Positions 15,744-25,512 are shown, numbered from the stretch's first letter. The stretch: 64,000 nucleotides of DNA from an uncultured Litoreibacter sp. (GCF_947501785.1 NZ_CANMXB010000001.1:1755048-1819047), one strand, 5' to 3'. The notes: generated by a model not told the origin, from the letters alone. Made by a program: numbers and translations.

Positions 15744-16679
15744 CTAAGCCCTTTCTTCGGCGGTCAGCCGCAGCCGGTCAAAGCGCAGCGTTTCGCGGTA
15801 TTTCTGCGTTTGTTGCAGCTCGGCCCGAGCCCAGCTTTGCTCCATTATGTTGGCATTCTCCTGTGCGCACCACCCAATGTAGTCGCGCAGCACGGTGCGG
15901 GCGTAAAACCCGTTTCGCCGCGCGGTCTCCAGGCAGGCCGCCATAAGGCCGGCATCCATGTCGCCCTGACTGCAATGCTCAGCATGCAGGGTCTTGTCGA
16001 ACTCGTGCTGGGCGACATAGCCAAACAAGGTGCGCATGTCGGGCGTCATCAAGAGGCTTTTGCTCATGCTGCGGGCCGGCCGAGTCTTCCACCGGAAACG
16101 GCGCAGCCCCGCAGGCTGGCCAACGAGCAGGCCGGAAAAGAGTTCAGCGTCGAACAGCTTGGCTGCCTCAACAGGGCTCATCTCAAGCAGGAAGGCCTCA
16201 AGATAGGCCGCCTCCCAAAATCGGAAGAAATAGTGCCGGCCATCCGTTCCCTTTAGTCGGGTGAATTTGCGCAGATGGGCCCGTATCTGGCGCAAGGAAT
16301 GCGGCGATTGTAGTAACAGCAGCGGGCCGCTGCCCCAAAGCTGCCAAGGCGCGTCCCCGTCGGTAAAAAGCGAGCGGGTTAAAGCGTTGCTGTCGGCGAG
16401 CGTGACTAGCCATGGCGCCACTTCGCCCAAATCTTCGGCCGCCTCTCCCTGAAACAGGCACCCATGAGGCAGCCCGCTTGTCTCCAACATCTCCGGCAGG
16501 TTGGGAAACGCGGCGCCGTCCAGCAATGCAAAGCAGTTTTGCCCCTCCGGCCACAAAAATTTCCGCATTTCGTCGGGTAAAGGGTTGGTCAGCGGGTACC
16601 CTTGCGCAGGATCGAGGGGCAGCTGCCTAAATGCGTCGGTTTCAATATTGGCAGTCATGCCAGGCACATAGCCCTTCAT
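15744..16679 (-). CDS. DUF4123 domain protein, T6SS effector adaptor/chaperone
   Basis: About 311 residues from the ATG giving MKGYVPGM; another ATG seven codons on is equally possible. The family landmarks are visible: 'CFALLDGAAFPNLPEML', 'CLFQGEAAEDLGEVAPWLV', 'LWGSGPLLLLQSP' and 'YFFRFWEAAYLEAFL'. DUF4123 proteins (Tap-1/TEC) load cargo effectors onto VgrG spikes. No VgrG, PAAR, Hcp or Tss gene is present in this window, so the secretion machine would have to be elsewhere in the genome. It is first in a three-gene minus-strand operon and divergent from the desaturase. Confidence 0.75.
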   Translation of the reverse strand: MKGYVPGMTANIETDAFRQLPLDPAQGYPLTNPLPDEMRKFLWPEGQNCFALLDGAAFPNLPEMLETSGLPHGCLFQGEAAEDLGEVAPWLVTLADSNALTRSLFTDGDAPWQLWGSGPLLLLQSPHSLRQIRAHLRKFTRLKGTDGRHYFFRFWEAAYLEAFLLEMSPVEAAKLFDAELFSGLLVGQPAGLRRFRWKTRPARSMSKSLLMTPDMRTLFGYVAQHEFDKTLHAEHCSQGDMDAGLMAACLETARRNGFYARTVLRDYIGWCAQENANIMEQSWARAELQQTQKYRETLRFDRLRLTAEERA

Positions 16680-16855
16680 GTTCAAATCAATTGTCAACAG
16701 ATGCTATTGTGCTGATGGGCTGAAATCAATGCCGCCCGCCCTGCGCTTACAATGGTTGCAGCACCCCCGTTGGACGCGGTAGAAAAGCTTTGGTTCGTAT
16801 AATGTAGTCCTGTTTCCAACTCTTTTCAGAAGCCAGAGAATTGCCGACCATCACC

Positions 16856-17929
16856 ATGCCACCCTCCTCGCAGACCAAACAATCCGACTACGCGTTTGTC
16901 AGCGCAGAGGATGCCCGCGCGCTTGCCCGCAGGCTGAAGAAATACAAGGACCCGATCCCCGCCCGCACATGGTGGGAGATCGCGCAAACGGTGATCCCCT
17001 TCGCGATCAGCTGGGCGCTCGCGCTTTGGGCGCTGACCTTTTCCTACCCACTGGCGTTCTTTTTCGGGCTGACCACCGGGGTCTTCACCATCCGCATGTT
17101 CCTGCTGCAGCATGATGTGGGCCACGGGGCGCTGTTCAGGACCGCGCGGGCCAACGACAATTTCGGCCGGGTGCTGGGGGTGATCACGCTGACGCCCTAT
17201 TACATGTGGCGCAAAATGCATGCCAATCATCACAAGAACCTCGGCAATCTCGATGACCGCGACATCGGGGAGGTGCACACCTTCACCGTCAACGAATACC
17301 GCGCCCTGCCCGGCTGGCACCGCTTCGCCTACCAAATCTACCGCAACCCGGTCTTCCTGTTCGGTATTGGCCCCGTTTGGCTGTTCTTCCTGCAGCACCG
17401 GCTGCCGTTTGGCATGTGGAAAAACGGCTGGATCTTCTGGCGCTCCGCGATGGGCACCAATCTGGCCATCGGCTGCGTGTTGGCCGCGCTCTACGCCTAT
17501 GGCGGCTGGGCCGCGATCTGGCTGGTCTGGTTTCCCTCGGTCTGGGTCGGGGCAAGTGCCGGCGTCTGGACCTTCTATGTGCAGCACCAGTTCGAGGAGG
17601 CGCAGTTCGACTGGCAGCCCAACTGGACCATCCACCAAAAGGCGCTGCATTCCTCGTCGCAATATGTGCTGCCCAAGCCGTTGATGTGGGTCACCGCCAA
17701 CATGGGCATCCACCACATCCACCACCTCTACGCGCGCATCCCGTTCTACCGGCTGCCAGAGGCGCTAGAGAACGAGCCATTGCTGCAAGGCGCCTACAAA
17801 ATGACGCTGAAGACATCCGTCAAATGCATCTGGATGCAGCTTTGGGACGAGGATACGCGGTCCATGATCTCCTTCGCCGACGAACGCGCCATGCGCCGCG
17901 CCGATCAGGCATTGGCACCCGCCGAGTAG
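16856..17929 (+). CDS. Membrane fatty-acid desaturase (copy 1)
   Basis: 357 residues from the ATG giving MPPSSQTKQ; an in-frame TTG lies 15 bases upstream. Three histidine boxes ligate the di-iron centre: HDVGH (86-90), HANHH (122-126) and HHIHH (286-290). Hydrophobic spans lie at about 43-80 and 200-240. The arrangement fits the FA_desaturase family of acyl-lipid desaturases (delta-12/omega-6-like), introducing a double bond into membrane lipid chains. A paralogue follows in tandem 141 bases downstream. Which acyl position is attacked cannot be told from sequence. Confidence 0.85.
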   Translation: MPPSSQTKQSDYAFVSAEDARALARRLKKYKDPIPARTWWEIAQTVIPFAISWALALWALTFSYPLAFFFGLTTGVFTIRMFLLQHDVGHGALFRTARANDNFGRVLGVITLTPYYMWRKMHANHHKNLGNLDDRDIGEVHTFTVNEYRALPGWHRFAYQIYRNPVFLFGIGPVWLFFLQHRLPFGMWKNGWIFWRSAMGTNLAIGCVLAALYAYGGWAAIWLVWFPSVWVGASAGVWTFYVQHQFEEAQFDWQPNWTIHQKALHSSSQYVLPKPLMWVTANMGIHHIHHLYARIPFYRLPEALENEPLLQGAYKMTLKTSVKCIWMQLWDEDTRSMISFADERAMRRADQALAPAE

Positions 17930-18070
17930 GCCCTCCCCGCCAAATTGGGTAAAATCCGACACAAAATATCGCAGTCCTTAACGAAATAACCGCAACAGGT
18001 AGATAATTCGCTATGCGCGGGCTTTCGCTTGCCTTAGGAAGATGCAACCTCTCTTATCACCGGAAAACAC

Positions 18071-19102
18071 ATGACGTCGCCCACCCAATCCCCTACGGCT
18101 GAGGCCGCACGTAACTGGGTCAGAGAGCTCAAGAAATACCGCGATCCGAACCACGCCCGCTCCATTTTCGAGTTGGCAGTCACCTTGATCCCCTTCGCGG
18201 CGCTCTGGGCGCTCAGCTGGTGGGCCTTGTCGGTCAGCTGGCTGCTCACGCTGCCAATCGCTGTGCTGAACGGCTTCTTTCTGGTCCGCGTCTTTGCGAT
18301 CCAGCATGACTGCGGTCATTCCGCGTTCTTCCGCAACACAAAGGTCGGCGATTGGGTCGGGCGCGCGCTGGGGGTGCTGACCCTGACGCCCTATGATGTG
18401 TGGCAAAAGGTGCATGCGGTGCACCATTCCAATTCCGGCAATCTGGACCAGCGCGACATGGGCGAGATCTTCACTCTCACCACCGCCGAATACGAGGCGC
18501 GCAGCTGGTTTGGCAAGGCGCGTTACCGCCTTTACCGCAGCCCATTCACCTTGTTCGTGCTGGGGCCCGGATATCTGTTCTTCGCGCAGAACCGTCTGCC
18601 CATCGGGCTGATGCGCGCGGGCTTCAAATACTGGCTGTCGGCCATGGGCACCAATGCCGCCATTGTGGTGATCCTCGGCATCATTTTCTACTTCGGCGGC
18701 GCTGCCCCGATCCTGCTGATCTTCGTGCCCACAACGCTGGTTGCCGCCACGCTCGGCGTCTGGTTGTTCTACGTCCAGCACCAGTTCGAAGAAACCCATT
18801 GGGACGGCAAAGACGCGTGGCAGGTGCATGACGCGGCGCTGCATGGCAGCTCCCACTATGTGATGCCCTCGGTGCTGCAATGGCTGACCGCCAATATTGG
18901 CGTGCACCATGTGCATCACCTCTACAGCCGCATCCCGTTCTACCGTCTGCCAGAGGTCCTGCGCGACCACGGTGATCTGGCGCAAGCCCAACGCCTGACG
19001 ATCTGGGAAAGCTTCGCCACGGCGCGGCTGCATCTGTGGGATGAAGGCGAACGCCGCCTGCTGTCCTTCCGCCAGGCCCGCCAATTGCGCAGCGCACGTT
19101 AA
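18071..19102 (+). CDS. Membrane fatty-acid desaturase (copy 2)
   Basis: 343 residues, collinear with copy 1 over almost the whole length. The di-iron boxes are HDCGH (79-83), HAVHH (115-119) and HHVHH (near 280). Shared segments include 'ELKKYRDP' versus 'RLKKYKDP' and '[12 protein letters not shown]' versus '[12 protein letters not shown]'. This points to an old tandem duplication followed by divergence, so the two enzymes may differ in position or substrate. Transcription may continue from copy 1, although the 141-base gap is AT-rich enough to hold its own promoter. Confidence 0.85.
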   Translation: MTSPTQSPTAEAARNWVRELKKYRDPNHARSIFELAVTLIPFAALWALSWWALSVSWLLTLPIAVLNGFFLVRVFAIQHDCGHSAFFRNTKVGDWVGRALGVLTLTPYDVWQKVHAVHHSNSGNLDQRDMGEIFTLTTAEYEARSWFGKARYRLYRSPFTLFVLGPGYLFFAQNRLPIGLMRAGFKYWLSAMGTNAAIVVILGIIFYFGGAAPILLIFVPTTLVAATLGVWLFYVQHQFEETHWDGKDAWQVHDAALHGSSHYVMPSVLQWLTANIGVHHVHHLYSRIPFYRLPEVLRDHGDLAQAQRLTIWESFATARLHLWDEGERRLLSFRQARQLRSAR

Positions 19103-19139
19103 CCACCCGTTTCGCAAGCTTTGGTGCGAAAATCGCGTC

Positions 19140-19177
19140 TGTACAGCCGGTGTACGCGGTGTGTACGCCTTGTGTAC
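19140..19177 (+). repeat. Four TGTAC motifs at exact 11-bp spacing upstream of deoD
   Basis: TGTAC occurs at 19140, 19151, 19162 and 19173. The last three are extended to TGTACGC. One helical turn separates each pair, so all four face the same side of the DNA. The array sits 63 bases before the deoD ATG and downstream of the second desaturase stop, and is a candidate operator array. Confidence 0.5.
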
Positions 19178-19239
19178 GCCGGTTTTCGGGGCGAAACTGC
19201 CCTGAAATCCACGCATTAACCACAATCCAAGAGGCCCAG

Positions 19240-19944
19240 ATGACCATCCATATCGGCGCAAATCCCGGCGACATTGCTGAAACTGTCCTGCTGCCCGGCG
19301 ACCCCTACCGCGCCAAATGGGCCGCCGAGACATTTCTTGAAGACGTCAAATTGGTCAATGAAGTCAGGGGGATGCTGGGCTTCACCGGCACGTGGAACGG
19401 CCACCGGGTCACCATCCAAGGCTCCGGCATGGGCATGCCGTCCCTGTCGATTTATGTCAATGAATTGATCAAGGATTACGACGCCAAAACCCTGATCCGC
19501 ATCGGCTCCTGCGGCGGCATGCAGCCGCAAGTGGGCATCCGCGACGTCATCCTGGCCTCAACTTCCTCAACGATATCAACCCCTTCCATCGGCATCTTCA
19601 AAGAGCTGAACTTCGCCCCAAGCGCTGATTTCGGGCTGCTTCACAAAGCCTTCCACGCGGCCGAAAAGAAGGGCATCACCACCCATGTCGGCGGCATTTA
19701 TTCGGCCGATGTGTTCTACGACGAACGCCCTGATCTCAATGAACAAATGACCCGCCACGGCATCCTCGCGGTCGAGATGGAAGCCGCCGAGCTTTACAAC
19801 CTCGCCCTGCGCTACAACCGCCGCGCCATGGCCGTTCTGACCGTATCAGACCACCTGCAAACCGGCGAGGCCCTCCCATCCGAGGACCGCGAAAAGAGCT
19901 TCGGCGACATGGTGGAAATCGCGTTGGAAGCGGCGTTCAGCTAG
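19240..19944 (+). CDS. deoD: Purine-nucleoside phosphorylase, DeoD type
   Basis: 234 residues from the ATG giving [11 protein letters not shown]. Family markers: '[11 protein letters not shown]' (phosphate-binding), '[14 protein letters not shown]', 'RIGSCGGMQ', '[10 protein letters not shown]' (ribose binding) and 'VSDHLQTGE' with the catalytic Asp. The enzyme reversibly phosphorolyses purine (deoxy)ribonucleosides in salvage, as a hexamer in the cytosol. Its last 4 bases overlap the end of the convergent DUF1989 gene. The TGTAC array upstream may control it. Confidence 0.93.
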   Translation: MTIHIGANPGDIAETVLLPGDPYRAKWAAETFLEDVKLVNEVRGMLGFTGTWNGHRVTIQGSGMGMPSLSIYVNELIKDYDAKTLIRIGSCGGMQPQVGIRDVILASTSSTISTPSIGIFKELNFAPSADFGLLHKAFHAAEKKGITTHVGGIYSADVFYDERPDLNEQMTRHGILAVEMEAAELYNLALRYNRRAMAVLTVSDHLQTGEALPSEDREKSFGDMVEIALEAAFS

Positions 19945-20807
19945 GTCCCGTGGGTTCTGTCATAACCGTTCAAAGCAGGCGGAACCCAACCATCCAATGC
20001 CCCCGCGGAAGGTTCGAAGACCTCGACCAACAAGGGATGACAGGCGGCCACGTCGCTGGAATGCTCAGACGAACAATCCCCGCCGGGACAAGCACTTAGC
20101 ACGCCCAACAGGTCAATCTCGGCGAAGAATTCAATGTAATCGCCGGGCCGCACCGGGCTGGCCTTCATGAAGTATTGCCCCGTGTCGCGGGTGAAGCCGG
20201 TGCACATGAAAACGTTCAACACATCATGCACATGCTGCTCCGCTTCATGGGGCGTCATCCCCATCTCCGCCGCCAAGGCGCGGGTCAGGTTGGAATGGCA
20301 GCAATGGTGGTATTGACCGGATTTTAACAAGTTATGCGTATAGGGATCGCAGCGCGTGCCAATCACGTCATGGACCGAGCCGCCAAATTGGTCGATGCCG
20401 TACCACCCCAACGTGTCATGGGTCACCGTCGCCATTGGGCGCAGCGTCGGGAAGTTGGACCACATACGCTCGCCCGTGGTGATATGGGTCCCGTGCAGCG
20501 CGCGGGTTTTGCCCGAGTAGAACCGTTCCGACAAATCACTCGCGTTAAACAGGTTCAGATCGCCCACTTGCGGCCCCTCGATGGACCGGATGCGGAAGAA
20601 ATGCCCCTGAGGCACCCTGAAACACGCCGCATCCCGCGCCTCGACCCGGATTTCTTCACACTTTGTTAACCCTTCGCGGGCAGCCCCATACAGCGTCATA
20701 TCAGCCGCGGGCAGCGTTTCCACAGGGTAGCAAATCACCGGCGCAACGGCTTGACGCGCGGCAGCGTCATCAGGTTGTTGACCCAAAACTTCTTTATTTT
20801 CTGTCAC
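19941..20807 (-). CDS. DUF1989 (urea carboxylase-associated family) protein
   Basis: 288 residues. The DUF1989 core is visible: '[20 protein letters not shown]', '[17 protein letters not shown]', '[10 protein letters not shown]', '[12 protein letters not shown]' and '[10 protein letters not shown]', followed by a Cys-containing segment 'CPGGDCS'. Such proteins accompany urea carboxylase or aminomethyltransferase-type genes and probably bind a metal; the activity is not known. None of those partner genes is adjacent here. Its start overlaps the stop of the upstream gene by 4 bases, so the two form an operon. Confidence 0.75.
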   Translation of the reverse strand: MTENKEVLGQQPDDAAARQAVAPVICYPVETLPAADMTLYGAAREGLTKCEEIRVEARDAACFRVPQGHFFRIRSIEGPQVGDLNLFNASDLSERFYSGKTRALHGTHITTGERMWSNFPTLRPMATVTHDTLGWYGIDQFGGSVHDVIGTRCDPYTHNLLKSGQYHHCCHSNLTRALAAEMGMTPHEAEQHVHDVLNVFMCTGFTRDTGQYFMKASPVRPGDYIEFFAEIDLLGVLSACPGGDCSSEHSSDVAACHPLLVEVFEPSAGALDGWVPPALNGYDRTHGT

Positions 20808-21520
20808 TTACCATCCCTCTCATGCCGTCTTCGCCACTCCCGCGCATAGACCGATACTTCAGTATGTTTCCGGTTATGCGTTTTGATCCGCCGCGCCGTT
20901 TCTTCCGCCGTCTCCCCCCGAACATCAGCCTGACGCAGCTGGGCGGAACGTTCAAACGGGATCACCTGCACCATCGGCGTTCCCGCCTGCAACCGGACCC
21001 CCGGCGTACCTCCATGCCAGATGAACGGCACATTGGCAGGCATATCCAAAGCATCGCAATCCACCGTCGCGTTGAAGGTGGTAAACGGAAGTTGGAAGTG
21101 GTTGATCGGGTGCAAAAAATTGGCGGACCATCCATCCGGCAGCTTGACCGTCCAGGGGTTCACGAACTTCATCGGCTGAACCCCAAGAAATGGCGGTTTG
21201 TCCGCTGCAATCTGGCCCGGATGGTGCGCCGCAATCGGATCAAACTGGGCCTCGGGGTCCCATTTGAACCCCATCCATCCTGTGGCGGGGTCGACCTCGG
21301 TCCACACATCATAGGGCAGCGGTATGATCCACCCCTGCGCCATGATGTCAGCCACCGGCAGACAGGCGCGCACCGTCAATCCTGCAAGCCCATGGGCGTC
21401 TGCCATCCCCATCTCGCGCGGCATGGTCTTGAACCAGTCAGGCAAGAATTTTGCCGCAGGCTCCGGCGCGGGGATTTTTCCGAAAATCTCTGGCGGGCAA
21501 ATGAAGTCAATTTGGCTCAT
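20804..21520 (-). CDS. Conserved-type hypothetical protein
   Basis: 238 residues, soluble, no signal peptide, starting MSQIDFICPPEIFGKIP. Features include a Trp/Pro-rich centre ('GWIIPLPYDVWTEV', 'GWMGFKWDPEAQFDP') and a basic, polar C-terminus. I do not recognise the family with confidence; the pattern recalls small cytosolic proteins of unknown role also found in marine phage and bacteria. It is translationally coupled (4-base overlap) to the DUF1989 gene, so a shared metabolic role is possible. Confidence 0.6.
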   Translation of the reverse strand: MSQIDFICPPEIFGKIPAPEPAAKFLPDWFKTMPREMGMADAHGLAGLTVRACLPVADIMAQGWIIPLPYDVWTEVDPATGWMGFKWDPEAQFDPIAAHHPGQIAADKPPFLGVQPMKFVNPWTVKLPDGWSANFLHPINHFQLPFTTFNATVDCDALDMPANVPFIWHGGTPGVRLQAGTPMVQVIPFERSAQLRQADVRGETAEETARRIKTHNRKHTEVSVYAREWRRRHERDGK

Positions 21521-21567
21521 TGCCCGAACCTGCGCGCTCGCTCACCGCAGTGCAAGCGCAGGCCGCA

Positions 21568-22347
21568 TCAGACGGTGCGTTCGACCATCATTTTCTTGAT
21601 CGCCCCAATGGCTTTGGCCGGGTTCAACCCTTTCGGGCAGGTCTTGGTGCAGTTCATGATGGTGTGGCAGCGATACAGTTTGAACGGGTCTTCCAGCTGG
21701 TCCAGACGCTCGCCGGTCGCCTCGTCGCGGCTATCAATGATCCAGCGATACGCATGCAGCAAAGCTGCTGGCCCGAGGTATTTATCCCCGTTCCACCAAT
21801 AGCTTGGGCAAGATGTCGAGCACGACGCGCACATCACGCACTCATAGAGCCCATCCAGCTTCTTGCGGTCTTCGATCGACTGTCGCCACTCCTTCTGAGG
21901 GCGGTTCGTCGTCGTCTCCAACCACGGCATGATCGAGGCGTGCTGCGCATAGAAATGCGTCAGATCCGGGATCAGATCCTTGACCACCGGCATATGCGGC
22001 AGCGGGTAGATTTTCACATCGCCTTTGATTTCATCCATCCCGTAGATACAGGCCAACGTGTTGATCCCGTCGATATTCATCGCGCAAGACCCGCATATGC
22101 CTTCTCGGCAAGACCGGCGGAAGGTCAGGGTCGGGTCGATCTCGTTCTTGATCTTGATCAACGCGTCCAGCACCATCGGGCCGCATTTGTCCATGTCGAC
22201 AAAATAAGTGTCGACCGAGGGGTTCTTCCCGTCATCAGGGTTCCAGCGATAAATCTGGAATTTGCGAACGTTCTTCGCACCCTCGGGTTTGGGCCATGTT
22301 TTGCCGCCCATGATGCGGGAATTCTTGGGAAGGGTTAGTTGAACCAT
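21568..22347 (-). CDS. sdhB: Succinate dehydrogenase iron-sulfur subunit
   Basis: 259 residues. The ligands of the three clusters are all visible: 'CREGICGSC' plus a later Cys for [2Fe-2S], 'CASCSTSCP' for [4Fe-4S], and '[17 protein letters not shown]' for [3Fe-4S]. The subunit passes electrons from SdhA flavin to ubiquinone at the membrane anchor. It is the last gene of the sdh operon, separated from sdhA by three small genes. A GGAGA ribosome site precedes the ATG. Confidence 0.95.
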   Translation of the reverse strand: MVQLTLPKNSRIMGGKTWPKPEGAKNVRKFQIYRWNPDDGKNPSVDTYFVDMDKCGPMVLDALIKIKNEIDPTLTFRRSCREGICGSCAMNIDGINTLACIYGMDEIKGDVKIYPLPHMPVVKDLIPDLTHFYAQHASIMPWLETTTNRPQKEWRQSIEDRKKLDGLYECVMCASCSTSCPSYWWNGDKYLGPAALLHAYRWIIDSRDEATGERLDQLEDPFKLYRCHTIMNCTKTCPKGLNPAKAIGAIKKMMVERTV

Positions 22348-22359
22348 GGTCCGGGTCTC

Positions 22360-22683
22360 CTAAGCAGTCGCGGCGTCAAGCGACACCAGACAATTTGCGG
22401 CCTTGGGGCGCTGCAGCGCCAGGCCGATGATGTTGCGATGATTGTTCTTCAATTCGGTTGTGTCGCTGGTGCCGATCTTGATGATCTCGCCGCGCGTCAG
22501 CGACAACATGGTGCATTTTGTGCCCTTGACCGGGTCGATCTGGGGGCGGGATTCGGCCAAGTATTGCGCGCTCAGGTCTTCGGCCTTGTCGACATAGGTG
22601 TCATAGATGATCAACGCCGGAACGGCGCAACCGCTAGCAAATGTCAGCGCGGCACCGGCCATCATGATGCGGACAACCTTCAC
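22360..22683 (-). CDS. Small putative lipoprotein in the sdh operon
   Basis: 107 residues with a GTG start overlapping the upstream stop by 4 bases. An N-terminal signal ends in 'TFASGC', compatible with a lipobox, so it is probably a lipoprotein facing the periplasm. There are two further Cys residues. No family recognised. Its placement between sdhA and sdhB guarantees co-expression with succinate dehydrogenase, but a role in the complex is not shown. Confidence 0.6.
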   Translation of the reverse strand: MKVVRIMMAGAALTFASGCAVPALIIYDTYVDKAEDLSAQYLAESRPQIDPVKGTKCTMLSLTRGEIIKIGTSDTTELKNNHRNIIGLALQRPKAANCLVSLDAATA

Positions 22684-23009
22684 AAGCTCACCCCGGCCAG
22701 CAGCGGCGAAATCCCGTCTTCCAACGAGCAGCTGATCGTCTCTTTTCGTGTCGCGATTTGCACGATCAGCTCGACATCGGTTTGCGAAACTGTCGTAGCA
22801 CCAGCCTTGGCCAGCTGGAAGATTTCCGACGCACTGGCGTTGTTGATCACGCAGTTGGTCGCCGGCTCTAACGGCACGCCCGGGAAGCGTTCGGCCAGCA
22901 CCGGGTTCACCGCCTTGCGCGCTTGGTCCCGCGCCAATTGATCGGCCAAGCCGTCATCGCCACAAGAGGCCAGCACCATCAGGGCCGACAAGGCTGCGAC
23001 TATTCTCAT
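22680..23009 (-). CDS. Small putative lipoprotein in the sdh operon
   Basis: 109 residues from the ATG giving [17 protein letters not shown]; the lipobox is LASC with predicted lipidation at Cys 16. The mature part has two more Cys residues about 44 apart ('TNCVIN' and 'ISCSLE'). It overlaps both neighbours by 4 bases. It resembles in general layout the other small secreted proteins of this operon and of the suc operon. No function is known. Confidence 0.6.
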   Translation of the reverse strand: MRIVAALSALMVLASCGDDGLADQLARDQARKAVNPVLAERFPGVPLEPATNCVINNASASEIFQLAKAGATTVSQTDVELIVQIATRKETISCSLEDGISPLLAGVSL

Positions 23010-23308
23010 GTCCGTCCCCCGACCGTAATTCCGTAGGTCACCGGCGCAGGTTCGCCATTCATACGGCGTGCGATGCATTCGCGCAGAAATTCTTCGTCCG
23101 ACTGCGGGTTCAGCACGCGGTTGGTGACCGTGATCGAGCCTTTGGCCTTGGCCCCGCCGGTTCCAACCCCGACGCCCACATTGCCCCGCACACCATCGGC
23201 AAGGCCGATGTCCTCACGGCACAGCTTGTCCGCGCGGTCCAACGTCATCGGTTGGGGTGCGCAGGCCAGTGCCAGCAGGGGCAATGAATATGCCAAGGCG
23301 CGGATCAA
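23006..23308 (-). CDS. Small putative lipoprotein in the sdh operon
   Basis: 100 residues. It appears to start at TTG overlapping the sdhA stop by 4 bases. The signal sequence ends in the lipobox 'LALAC' (Cys 16). The mature part contains a Gly/Val-rich stretch '[11 protein letters not shown]', suggesting beta structure, and a C-terminal '[15 protein letters not shown]'. The unusual start codon and exact overlap suggest coupling to sdhA translation. Function unknown. Confidence 0.55.
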   Translation of the reverse strand: MIRALAYSLPLLALACAPQPMTLDRADKLCREDIGLADGVRGNVGVGVGTGGAKAKGSITVTNRVLNPQSDEEFLRECIARRMNGEPAPVTYGITVGGRT

Positions 23309-25113
23309 TAGACCCGCGCCTTGGGCGCGATTTTCTTCAGGTCAATGCCACCCTCGTTATGCGAGGTCAGCGGCTCCAGATGCACGCCACGATAGTCCAG
23401 CTTGGCTTTGTGGCCTTTGAAATACGTCAGCGAGTGCTTGCGCCATTTCTTGTCGTCGCGGTCGGGGTAATCCTCATGCGCATGCGCGCCGCGGCTTTCC
23501 TTGCGCGCCTCGGCAGAGACGACGGTGGCCACGGCGTTTGGCATCAGGTTGGCCAGTTCCAGCGTCTCCATCAGGTCGGAGTTCCAGACGAGCGAGCGGT
23601 CTGACACCTCTACATCGTCCATCTTGGCCGCGACGTTGTCCATCTTCTCGACACCCTCAGCCAGCGTCTTGTCCGTGCGGAACACGGCGGCGTCTTGCTG
23701 CATCGTGGTTTGCATTTCCAGACGAAGCTCTGCCGTTGGCATCGCGCCCTTGGCGTAACGCAGCCCGTCGAAACGGTCCAAGGCGCGTTGCAGGGAGATT
23801 GGGTTGATCGGCGGGTTAGGCTCGTTCGGGTTGACCACCTCCGCCGCACGGATCGCGGCAGCGCGGCCAAAGACGACGAGGTCAATCAGCGAGTTCGACC
23901 CAAGCCGGTTTGCGCCGTGGACCGACGCACAGCCCGCTTCCCCCACAGCCATCAGGCCGGGCGACACGCGGTCGGGGTCGGATTTGGTCGGGCTAAGCAC
24001 CTCGCCCCAATAGTTCGTCGGGATGCCGCCCATGTTGTAATGCACGGTTGGCAAAACGGGGATCGGCTCTTTCGTCAGGTCGACGCCCGCAAAGATGCGT
24101 GCGCTTTCCGAGATGCCTGGCAGGCGAAGCTGCAGCGTCTCAGGCGGCAAGTGGTTGAGGTGCAGGTGGATGTGATCCCCCTTGTCGCCTACACCACGAC
24201 CCTCGCGGATTTCCATGGTCATGCAGCGGGACACCACATCCCGGGACGCCAAATCCTTGTAGGTCGGCGCATAGCGTTCCATGAACCGCTCGCCTTCGGA
24301 GTTGGTCAGATAGCCCCCCTCCCCACGTGCGCCTTCCGTGATCAGACAGCCCGCGCCGTAGATGCCGGTGGGGTGGAACTGCACGAACTCCATGTCCTGC
24401 AGAGGCAATCCAGCCCTCGCAACCATCCCGCCACCGTCGCCGGTGCAGGTGTGGGCCGAGGTGGCGGAGAAATAAGCGCGGCCATAGCCGCCTGTCGCCA
24501 GCACGACCATCTTGGCAGAGAACAGGTGCAGCGTTCCGTCATCCAGCTTCCAGCACAAAACGCCGGTGCAGACGCCGTCATCGCTCATGATCAGGTCAAT
24601 GGCGAAATATTCGATGTAGAACTCGGCCTTTTGCTTCAGCGACTGGCCATAGAGCGTATGCAGGATCGCGTGGCCGGTGCGGTCGGCAGCCGCACAGGTG
24701 CGCTGCACCGGGGGGCCTTCTCCAAATTCGGTTGTGTGGCCACCAAAGGGCCGCTGGTAGATCTTGCCCTCTTCGGTGCGCGAAAACGGCACGCCGTAAT
24801 GCTCCAGCTCGTAGACCGCTTTGGGGGCCTCCCGTGCGAGATATTCCATGGCGTCGGTGTCGCCCAGCCAATCCGAGCCTTTGACCGTGTCATACATATG
24901 CCACTGCCAGTTATCCGGCCCCATGTTGGACAAAGACGCAGCAATGCCGCCTTGGGCCGCAACGGTGTGGGAACGGGTCGGGAAGACTTTGGTCACACAG
25001 GCGGTACGAAGCCCCTGTTCCGCCATGCCCAATGTGGCGCGCAAACCAGCGCCGCCGGCGCCAACAACCACCACATCATATTCATGGGTTTCATATTCGT
25101 ATTCAGCAGCCAT
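23305..25113 (-). CDS. sdhA: Succinate dehydrogenase flavoprotein subunit
   Basis: 602 residues. FAD-binding '[17 protein letters not shown]'; covalent flavin His in '[13 protein letters not shown]'; active-site elements 'FGGHTTEFG', '[13 protein letters not shown]', '[11 protein letters not shown]'-like segment, '[10 protein letters not shown]' and '[17 protein letters not shown]'. It oxidises succinate to fumarate on the cytoplasmic face of Complex II. It lies 15 bases after sdhD and overlaps a small lipoprotein gene downstream. Confidence 0.96.
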   Translation of the reverse strand: MAAEYEYETHEYDVVVVGAGGAGLRATLGMAEQGLRTACVTKVFPTRSHTVAAQGGIAASLSNMGPDNWQWHMYDTVKGSDWLGDTDAMEYLAREAPKAVYELEHYGVPFSRTEEGKIYQRPFGGHTTEFGEGPPVQRTCAAADRTGHAILHTLYGQSLKQKAEFYIEYFAIDLIMSDDGVCTGVLCWKLDDGTLHLFSAKMVVLATGGYGRAYFSATSAHTCTGDGGGMVARAGLPLQDMEFVQFHPTGIYGAGCLITEGARGEGGYLTNSEGERFMERYAPTYKDLASRDVVSRCMTMEIREGRGVGDKGDHIHLHLNHLPPETLQLRLPGISESARIFAGVDLTKEPIPVLPTVHYNMGGIPTNYWGEVLSPTKSDPDRVSPGLMAVGEAGCASVHGANRLGSNSLIDLVVFGRAAAIRAAEVVNPNEPNPPINPISLQRALDRFDGLRYAKGAMPTAELRLEMQTTMQQDAAVFRTDKTLAEGVEKMDNVAAKMDDVEVSDRSLVWNSDLMETLELANLMPNAVATVVSAEARKESRGAHAHEDYPDRDDKKWRKHSLTYFKGHKAKLDYRGVHLEPLTSHNEGGIDLKKIAPKARVY

Positions 25114-25128
25114 GTGTTTGCTCCGAAA

Positions 25129-25500
25129 TTATAGTGCGATGCGCGCGATTGCGAAAATGCCGGTGGCGGCTATGGCGTAGCTCAGGCAGATCATCAGGAT
25201 GATCGTCACCTTCTTGGCCATGCCATGAACGTAGTCCTCGATCAGCGTCTGCACGCCGCCTTTGAAATGCATCATTGACGCAGCGATGGTCAGCGCGGCG
25301 ACGATGGCCGGGAAAGGTCGGGCGAAATAGTCGACGACCTCGGCATGGGATGACCCTAAAATCGGACCAAAGGTGAAGATGAAGAGCGGAATTAGAATTG
25401 CCAGCCCGAAAGAGCTGACCATCATGGACCAATGATGCGCGGTGCCGGTTTTGGCGGAGCCCATGCCTTCGGCGCGTTTGCGGTCTGTTAAGTAAGCCAT
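25129..25500 (-). CDS. sdhD: Succinate dehydrogenase membrane anchor subunit D
   Basis: 123 residues with three transmembrane helices (about 29-50, 62-80 and 95-118). The His/Trp-containing 'HHWSMMVSS' segment in the first part and position directly before sdhA support SdhD. With SdhC it binds heme b and ubiquinone and anchors the catalytic subunits. It follows sdhC by 12 bases. Confidence 0.9.
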   Translation of the reverse strand: MAYLTDRKRAEGMGSAKTGTAHHWSMMVSSFGLAILIPLFIFTFGPILGSSHAEVVDYFARPFPAIVAALTIAASMMHFKGGVQTLIEDYVHGMAKKVTIILMICLSYAIAATGIFAIARIAL

Positions 25501-25512
25501 GCTTTACCCCCC

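Noticed and set aside
13374-16679. Complete type VI secretion locus
   Set aside because: No VgrG, Hcp, PAAR, TssB/C or ClpV gene is visible anywhere in the window; only a cargo-type cassette is supported.
20663-21802. 379-codon plus-strand open frame across three minus-strand genes
   Set aside because: Spans gene boundaries of sdhB and its neighbours with Arg/His-rich nonsense; no ribosome site or domain.
23695-25134. 479-codon plus-strand open frame opposite sdhA
   Set aside because: Antisense of a well-conserved gene, biased composition, no motifs.
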